From an uncultured Veillonella sp. (lineage in GTDB: Bacteria > Bacillota > Negativicutes > Veillonellales > Veillonellaceae), in assembly GCA_934183145.1 (NCBI GenBank), contig CAKPSA010000013.1:1-20329 (forward strand): a DNA stretch of 20,329 bases, written 5' to 3'. The translations under genes and the position numbers were made by a program. Under the pieces are notes generated by a model. That model did not search any database, had not been told where the DNA came from, and saw only the letters and a list, made by a program, of their open reading frames with translations. Position 1 is the first letter of the stretch, and every line of letters starts with the position of its first letter. Shown in pieces: positions 15,814-20,329 of this stretch.

Positions 15814-16881
15814 TCATAAAACATCTAACCAACGTTTAGCAATTTTATATAATGGGAATTTATCACGCACCTTAATGGCTTCTTGTGAAAGTTTGGCTGC
15901 TAGTGCAGGATCTTTTAGAACGCTACGCATAGCTTCATACATAGCCTGTGTATCTCCTACAGGCACAAGAATACCATTCTCTCCACTCGTTATGACCATG
16001 CGAGCCCCACCTACTGGACAGTCTGTAACTACTGCAGGCAAGCCCATGCCAAGTGCTTCAAGCATAGAGTTTGAAATACCTTCAAAGTCAGATGATGAAA
16101 CATACATAGAACAAGGTGCGACCTTCTCTAAAATATTGCTTGCAAAGCCAGGCAATAAAATTCTATCCTCTAAATTAAGAGATTTAATTTGACCTCGTAA
16201 TTCATCCTCTAAAACTCCTTGACCATAAATGACAAGTTTATACTCTGGAAACTCATCTGCGAGCATACTAAAAGCATTAATCATCATAGGTAAGTTCTTT
16301 TGAGGATGTAAGCGACAAGCTGTAACTATCGTCTTTTCTCGCTCTCCCTCAATTGGAGGTGGCAGTTTACCATTAATAGGATTTGGAATGATAACACCAC
16401 GCTTTTGTACAGATTCAGGGAAATATGAACGAGCGTCCTCAGTTTGGAATACTAACGCATCAGCAAAGCGAAAGGCAAAATTACGCAACGCTTGTTGATG
16501 CCAACCGATAGGCACCTTACGTGGATTATTACGCTCTGAAAAGACAATACGATTCTTTACAAACCACGAACTAATAGCTAGTATAAAGCTTGATGCTGAC
16601 AAGAAAGATAGACATGTTGCATTTGGTCTAGTCTTTAAAATCTTAATTAGCTCTTTGATTTCTTGCATAAAGCGAATCACTTTATTAGAACTTGTAGTAT
16701 GAATTTCAATTTGCTCTATCCCATTTTCTAAAGCATATTCATTACCATAACGATTCGGACTAGTTTGGATGACCGTAATGTGATGACCATCGTGCACCCA
16801 TTGACGAGCTAACTCTGTTAAAATTCGCTCAGCCCCATCATTACCAAGTGAGATGGTAACAATAATAATTTCCTTCTTCAT
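15814..16881 (-). CDS. GT4-family glycosyltransferase
   Basis: This is a 355-residue GT-B glycosyltransferase of the GT4 type, which transfers a sugar from a nucleotide donor to a lipid-linked acceptor with retention of configuration. The C-terminal donor domain shows ACRLHPQKN (188-196, with Arg190 and Lys195 of the phosphate-binding set), VIYGQGVLEDEL, LLPGF and the E-x7-E motif Glu267 to Glu275 in FEGISNSMLE, followed by GLPAVVTDCPVGG. The N-terminal glycine-rich SLGNDGAERIL resembles the start of capsular galactosyl- or N-acetylgalactosaminyltransferases. Sugar specificity cannot be assigned. Its ATG overlaps the stop of the SDR gene by four bases, with AGGAAGG upstream. It is the only classical glycosyltransferase in the window. 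Confidence 0.92.
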   Translation of the reverse strand: MKKEIIIVTISLGNDGAERILTELARQWVHDGHHITVIQTSPNRYGNEYALENGIEQIEIHTTSSNKVIRFMQEIKELIKILKTRPNATCLSFLSASSFILAISSWFVKNRIVFSERNNPRKVPIGWHQQALRNFAFRFADALVFQTEDARSYFPESVQKRGVIIPNPINGKLPPPIEGEREKTIVTACRLHPQKNLPMMINAFSMLADEFPEYKLVIYGQGVLEDELRGQIKSLNLEDRILLPGFASNILEKVAPCSMYVSSSDFEGISNSMLEALGMGLPAVVTDCPVGGARMVITSGENGILVPVGDTQAMYEAMRSVLKDPALAAKLSQEAIKVRDKFPLYKIAKRWLDVL

Positions 16882-17927
16882 AGACCTTCCTCTTGGATAT
16901 ATTCTGCAAGTCTTACATAGGCTTGTGCCATTGTCACCTTAGGCTGCCAGCCTAAGGACTTTAATTTTTTAGAGCTTAAAAACATGTGCACTGTCGGTGC
17001 ATAGCCTAAGCCTTGCACATCTTCAGGAATATCAAAAATCACTTCGCTCTTATCATGGCTTACATGAGTTGCTACCAAATGCGCAATACTTGCTATAGAG
17101 CGTGTTTCCTCATCATGACATACATTGTATGCTTCACCAGATTCGCCGTCCTTCATAAGGGTTAAAATGCCCGTTAATGCATCCGTAATATAGCAATAAT
17201 TAGACATAGAATCGCCCTTTGTATGAAGTACAATATTTTCATTTTTTAGAGCACTTTTAGTGAATTGCATAAATACGCGATTATCGGAAATAGGAACTCC
17301 CGGTCCAAAGGTTTGGGCTAATCGTGCTATAACAGCAGGCACGCCAAATTCAACAGCATACGACTTACAATAACACTCACATAATCTCTTACTTTCAGAA
17401 TAAGAGCTACGCACATTTAAATGATCTAAATAACCTAATCGTTCTTCAGTCATTACTTGTCCAGATTCATAAGGAACACCATACTGTTCCATGCTCGATA
17501 AGTATACAAGTTTTTTTACCGTTTTATGACGACCTAATTCAAGCATAGCTTCCGTACCATGAATAGAGGTACGAATCGTTTCTACAGGATGCTCCATAAA
17601 GAACTTAGATTGTGTTGGCGCTGCACCATGTAAGATATAATCACAAGGCACATCAATAGATTCTAAAGAACCATCAACAAGTGTAATGGAATCATTATCT
17701 AAATAGCCCCCTAGAATAGTCTGAGCTTTATCATGACTACGTACGTGACCAATTACCTGTATATCTAGACCATACGCTTCATTAGCAAGTATGAGCAGTT
17801 TTATAAACATAGAGCCAATAAGTCCCGTCGCACCTGTCACGAGAATGCGTTGATGGCGGAGGAAATCAAAGTGCTCTTTATCTTGTAGTAAAGCTGTTAA
17901 CTCTCGTTTAATAACGGAATTACTCAT
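16878..17927 (-). CDS. Extended SDR (NAD-dependent epimerase/dehydratase family)
   Basis: This 349-residue protein is an extended short-chain dehydrogenase with the NAD(P)-binding motif TGATGLIG (31-38), YLSSMEQYG (142-150) and the catalytic Tyr176/Lys180 pair in YSESK. Extended SDRs act on nucleotide sugars as epimerases, dehydratases, decarboxylases or reductases. It begins with about 26 extra residues before the Rossmann strand. It lies between an IspD/TarI-like cytidylyltransferase (8-base overlap) and a glycosyltransferase (4-base overlap), so a CDP-activated intermediate is a plausible substrate, for example reduction or epimerisation of a CDP-pentulose. That is inference from position; an ordinary UDP- or dTDP-sugar substrate is equally possible. 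GGAGG lies 8 bases before the ATG. Confidence 0.85.
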   Translation of the reverse strand: MSNSVIKRELTALLQDKEHFDFLRHQRILVTGATGLIGSMFIKLLILANEAYGLDIQVIGHVRSHDKAQTILGGYLDNDSITLVDGSLESIDVPCDYILHGAAPTQSKFFMEHPVETIRTSIHGTEAMLELGRHKTVKKLVYLSSMEQYGVPYESGQVMTEERLGYLDHLNVRSSYSESKRLCECYCKSYAVEFGVPAVIARLAQTFGPGVPISDNRVFMQFTKSALKNENIVLHTKGDSMSNYCYITDALTGILTLMKDGESGEAYNVCHDEETRSIASIAHLVATHVSHDKSEVIFDIPEDVQGLGYAPTVHMFLSSKKLKSLGWQPKVTMAQAYVRLAEYIQEEGL

Positions 17928-18642
17928 CTTGTAATCCTCCTAATTCACGGTTCTTAATAATACCTGTGAACATATAATAATCAGATGGTGTCGTAATTTT
18001 TATATTTTCTGTCTCCCCTAATACTGGATACAATGTGTAACCATAATGCATCATCATGGACGCAGAATCGATAAAATCATGGATACCTTCTGCTTTTGCT
18101 CGATCATGAACCGATAGAATATCATCTAGTTTAAAGCTTTGAGGTGCTTTTGCCATAAGGCATTGACTACGATTTAAAATACGGTTTATAGAACCATTAT
18201 CTGTAACCATAACCGTTTCTATAGCGGGTGTAACAGTAATAGCAGACCCCTTTGTTTCTACAGATTCAATATTCCTCTCGATTGTTTCTCTATCTACAAG
18301 TGGTCTAACACCATCGTGAATCAACACGGTAACCACTTCATTAGGGAATAAACGCTTAGCCTCTGCCAATCCATTATATTGAGAATCTAAAGCACTTTCT
18401 CCGCCGGGAACAATGGACAGAACCTTTTGTAACCCAGCCTCTTTGATAAGGTTCTTAGTGTGATCAATCCATTCCGCTTTGCAGGCTAAAACAATGCCAT
18501 CAATAGAGTCCGTTTGTTCAAACACATCTAGGGTTTGAATCAAAATAGGTCTACCATTCCATTCAAGAAACTGTTTTGGCGTCTTGCTGTTATTCATACG
18601 AGCACCTACGCCACCCGCAAAGATTACTGCTATTCGTTTCAT
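17920..18642 (-). CDS. IspD/TarI-like cytidylyltransferase
   Basis: This 240-residue protein belongs to the IspD/TarI/Bcs1 family, which condenses CTP with a phosphorylated alcohol to give a CDP-alcohol. It has the CTP-binding AGGVGARM (9-16), TPKQF (21-25), PGGE (79-82), HDGVRP (109-114), a QxxxxKAPQSF region around 160-170 and the end motif ENIKITTPSDYY (212-223). The family includes IspD (isoprenoid synthesis) and TarI-type enzymes (CDP-ribitol for teichoic acid or capsule). Two points favour the polysaccharide role over IspD: its place in a surface-glycan operon, and a LicD gene directly upstream. The likely product is CDP-ribitol or another CDP-polyol, not proven. GGAGGG lies 3 bases before the ATG. 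Confidence 0.88.
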   Translation of the reverse strand: MKRIAVIFAGGVGARMNNSKTPKQFLEWNGRPILIQTLDVFEQTDSIDGIVLACKAEWIDHTKNLIKEAGLQKVLSIVPGGESALDSQYNGLAEAKRLFPNEVVTVLIHDGVRPLVDRETIERNIESVETKGSAITVTPAIETVMVTDNGSINRILNRSQCLMAKAPQSFKLDDILSVHDRAKAEGIHDFIDSASMMMHYGYTLYPVLGETENIKITTPSDYYMFTGIIKNRELGGLQDE

Positions 18643-18651
18643 AGGCCCTCC

Positions 18652-19518
18652 TTAAGGTTGAGCTTCCTTTTTGGCATAATGTATGCCTCTATACTCCTTA
18701 TAAGGTGTGTGCAAGTCAGCAAATACAGCATCATGTTTTGCTACGCGCTGTTCTACTGGAGGTAATTGCATATAATCGCCCCAGATGAGACGTAAATATC
18801 TTTCATACCCTTTCATAACTGGTATTTGGTGACCTTCAAAATCTTTATACACAACAGATTCGAAGTCTTCTCGAGGATGGCGCAGCTTCATGCCCTTCAA
18901 ACTACCAATTAGTTCAGTACACTCCTTACTCGTATTGAAATCGTATTTAGTCATTTGCTTTTCTGCAAATCGCCATATATAGTAACGTAATGACTGACTA
19001 GAGAATACCTTATAAATACAGCCTGCTAATGCACGATACATCGGTCCTTTATTATCTGGCAATCGTTGTGCATTGAAAAGTGCAAAGGTCATAGCCCACA
19101 TCAATTGTAGCGCTCGACTAATTTTACCTGGTGCACAGCCATCAATGGGCATGATTTCAAGAGCTAAACCGTGACAAATATCTTCGTGCATACTATGACG
19201 ATTAATAAATGTCGTGTTGTTATCTCGAATAGAAGCACCCGCATCATGATAAATATGATTTCGATCAGTTCGACAATAAGTATACCGTTCTGTATCTGCA
19301 TATTTAGGCCATAATTCAGCTAATTTTTCATAATCTGGACGTGGCATAAATAAATCTAAATCATCATCCCAAGGGATGAAACCATTATGACGTATGGCCC
19401 CAATGAGACCACCGCCACAGAGGTAAAAGCGCAAATTATGTTTGTCACAAAACTCTTTAAAGTACAGCAACATAGCAAGCTCTTTTTCTTGTATTTCCTT
19501 TGTCATAGATGTACTCAT
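18652..19518 (-). CDS. LicD-family phosphotransferase
   Basis: This 288-residue protein has the LicD nucleotidyltransferase-fold signature GGGLIGAIRHNGFIPWDDD (35-53), with metal-binding aspartates Asp51-Asp53 and Asp55 followed by the MPRPDYEKL segment. LicD proteins move phosphocholine, or in related enzymes such as fukutin and FKRP phosphoribitol, from a CDP donor onto a glycan. Here the donor is probably supplied by the adjacent IspD/TarI-like protein. No choline uptake or kinase gene is visible, which argues mildly for a polyol phosphate rather than phosphocholine. The start at 19516-19518 is chosen because AAAGAGG lies 5 bases upstream; an in-frame TTG five codons earlier (19533) overlaps the stop of the previous gene and has no better site. 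Confidence 0.9.
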   Translation of the reverse strand: MSTSMTKEIQEKELAMLLYFKEFCDKHNLRFYLCGGGLIGAIRHNGFIPWDDDLDLFMPRPDYEKLAELWPKYADTERYTYCRTDRNHIYHDAGASIRDNNTTFINRHSMHEDICHGLALEIMPIDGCAPGKISRALQLMWAMTFALFNAQRLPDNKGPMYRALAGCIYKVFSSQSLRYYIWRFAEKQMTKYDFNTSKECTELIGSLKGMKLRHPREDFESVVYKDFEGHQIPVMKGYERYLRLIWGDYMQLPPVEQRVAKHDAVFADLHTPYKEYRGIHYAKKEAQP

Positions 19519-19529
19519 AGGGACCTCTT

Positions 19530-20216
19530 TCAACGTAATACAGCTAGTACTGTATCAACCATCGTTTTAATATCTTGTAGTAAAGAAAATTCTTTAATAC
19601 TCTTTAAATTCCAAGCCATCTTGCCTGGTAATACCTCATTAATATAGACTTCATCAACATTTTGAGCGTTTTGTAAAAGTTGATCTTCATCTTTATAGGC
19701 AATGCTTGCCACACTAGTTACACCAGCTGGCAATAATAAAGTCGCCTTCATTTCATTGGTGTAGGCCGCTACATAGCGAGGCACCTCTGGTCTTGTACCA
19801 ACAAAACTCATATCTCCTAAAAGGATATTGATAAGCTGAGGCAATTCATCAAGACGACAACTACGAAGCATATTTCCGACCTTAGTAACGCGCATATCAT
19901 TTTGTGATGTTACTTGAGCACCTAATGATTCCGCATTTTTTACCATAGTGCGGAACTTATAGATACCAAAGGTACGACCATACTGTGTAACTCGAGTTTG
20001 ACGAAAGAAAACCTCCCCTTCGCTATCCCGTTTAATCATGATAGCTAATACAAGAAATACAGGGCTTAATATAATGAGCATTCCTGCGGCCATAAGACGA
20101 TCAAAAATACTTTTACATAAAAGGCTTGTTCGTCTTTGGTTTAATATTTCAAAGTAAGGACGAATCTCTTCACACTGTAACTCTTTAGGTAAATCGTGAA
20201 AGTTTTTTACTAGCAT
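19530..20216 (-). CDS. Monotopic phosphoglycosyl transferase (initiating sugar transferase)
   Basis: This 228-residue protein is a bacterial sugar transferase of the PglC/WcaJ-core type, which moves a sugar-1-phosphate onto undecaprenyl phosphate and so starts the repeat unit. A short N-terminal extension is followed by the re-entrant membrane helix around residues 42-62 with its kink proline (Pro52), then the family motif KRDSEGEVFFRQTRVTQYG (62-80) with IYKFRTM (85-91). The catalytic Asp123-Glu124 dyad lies in RLDELPQL, followed by GDMSFVGTRPE (134-144). The missing N-terminal CoA-binding-like and multi-spanning domains mark it as the small type. The preceding aminotransferase suggests an amino sugar as the first sugar. 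Its ATG overlaps the end of that gene by 7 bases. Confidence 0.95.
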   Translation of the reverse strand: MLVKNFHDLPKELQCEEIRPYFEILNQRRTSLLCKSIFDRLMAAGMLIILSPVFLVLAIMIKRDSEGEVFFRQTRVTQYGRTFGIYKFRTMVKNAESLGAQVTSQNDMRVTKVGNMLRSCRLDELPQLINILLGDMSFVGTRPEVPRYVAAYTNEMKATLLLPAGVTSVASIAYKDEDQLLQNAQNVDEVYINEVLPGKMAWNLKSIKEFSLLQDIKTMVDTVLAVLR

Positions 20217-20329
20217 TCGGTAATAATCCTTTTAAATGTTTCAATGATATATTGCACTTCTTCATCTGTTAACAATGTATGAAGTGGCAATGTAATTTCA
20301 TTTTTAAATTGATTATAAGCATTTGGATA
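20210..20329 (-). CDS. DegT/DnrJ/EryC1-type aminotransferase, C-terminal end only
   Basis: Only the last 39 codons are in the window, ending in TAG at 20210-20212. The tail contains ITLPLHTLLTDEEVQYIIETF, which matches the usual end of PLP-dependent sugar aminotransferases (S-L-P-L-H-x-x-L-T-x-E-x-V-x-Y-I). These enzymes place an amino group on a keto-sugar nucleotide, giving 4-amino or 3-amino deoxysugars. Its position just before the initiating phosphoglycosyl transferase resembles other amino-sugar loci. Substrate and full length cannot be judged. Confidence 0.8.
   Translation of the reverse strand, partial: YPNAYNQFKNEITLPLHTLLTDEEVQYIIETFKRIITEC

Noticed and set aside
1..20329. Mobile element, CRISPR array, tRNA or phage genes
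   Set aside because: No transposase or integrase frame, no regularly spaced direct repeats and no tRNA-like cloverleaf was noticed on reading; all substantial frames are accounted for by chromosomal-type genes.

Overview
The window looks like chromosome of an anaerobic, AT-rich, Gram-negative-type Firmicute (Negativicutes), most likely Veillonella or a close relative. The evidence is low-GC sequence with strong AGGAGG-type ribosome binding sites, a class III (oxygen-sensitive) ribonucleotide reductase with its activase, a FabK-type enoyl reductase, a stand-alone rubredoxin, and a surface-polysaccharide locus of the Wzx/Wzy kind. The genus is an inference; the anaerobic lifestyle follows directly from the genes.

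Layout. Positions 1-844, minus strand: the 5' part of a DUF177/YceD gene (runs off the left edge) and a 44-residue rubredoxin, each with its own clear sigma-70 promoter and separated by a hairpin terminator. Positions 845-1265: AT-rich non-coding DNA with a perfect palindrome. Positions 1276-2795, plus strand: fabK and a gamma-carbonic-anhydrase-like protein, closed by a perfect 15-bp terminator. Positions 2962-6988, minus strand: nrdD, nrdG and a short, atypical CLC anion transporter. The nrdD promoter carries two NrdR-like boxes 32 bp apart; a weaker pair with the same 32-bp period precedes nrdG, and a terminator-like hairpin sits in the nrdD leader. Positions 7235-8161, minus strand: a CpsB/YwqE-like PHP-fold protein that has lost almost all the metal ligands of the family, with its own promoter and terminator.

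Positions 8303-20329, minus strand: one compact polysaccharide operon, entering from beyond the right edge and ending at a 17-bp terminator. In transcription order it holds a DegT-type aminotransferase (C-terminus only), a monotopic phosphoglycosyl transferase that would start repeat-unit assembly on the lipid carrier, a LicD-family phosphotransferase, an IspD/TarI-like cytidylyltransferase, an extended SDR, a GT4 glycosyltransferase, a Wzy/WaaL-like polymerase or ligase, a TupA-like ATP-grasp protein, a CapA-like metallophosphatase-fold protein, a Wzx-type flippase, a UDP-glucuronate 4-epimerase, a UDP-glucose 6-dehydrogenase and a VanZ-like membrane protein. Most junctions overlap or are only a few bases apart.

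Read together, the operon predicts a lipid-linked repeat unit containing a uronic acid (UDP-Glc to UDP-GlcA to UDP-GalA), probably decorated with a CDP-activated phospho-alcohol placed by LicD, and possibly with an amide-linked group added by the ATP-grasp/CapA pair. It would then be flipped by Wzx and polymerised or ligated by the Wzy-like protein. The most interesting items are the tandem NrdR sites, the apparently dead PHP phosphatase, the IspD-like/SDR/LicD cassette, the overlapping ATP-grasp/CapA pair and the CLC protein with an altered anion filter. No tRNA, rRNA, CRISPR array, insertion sequence or phage gene was seen.
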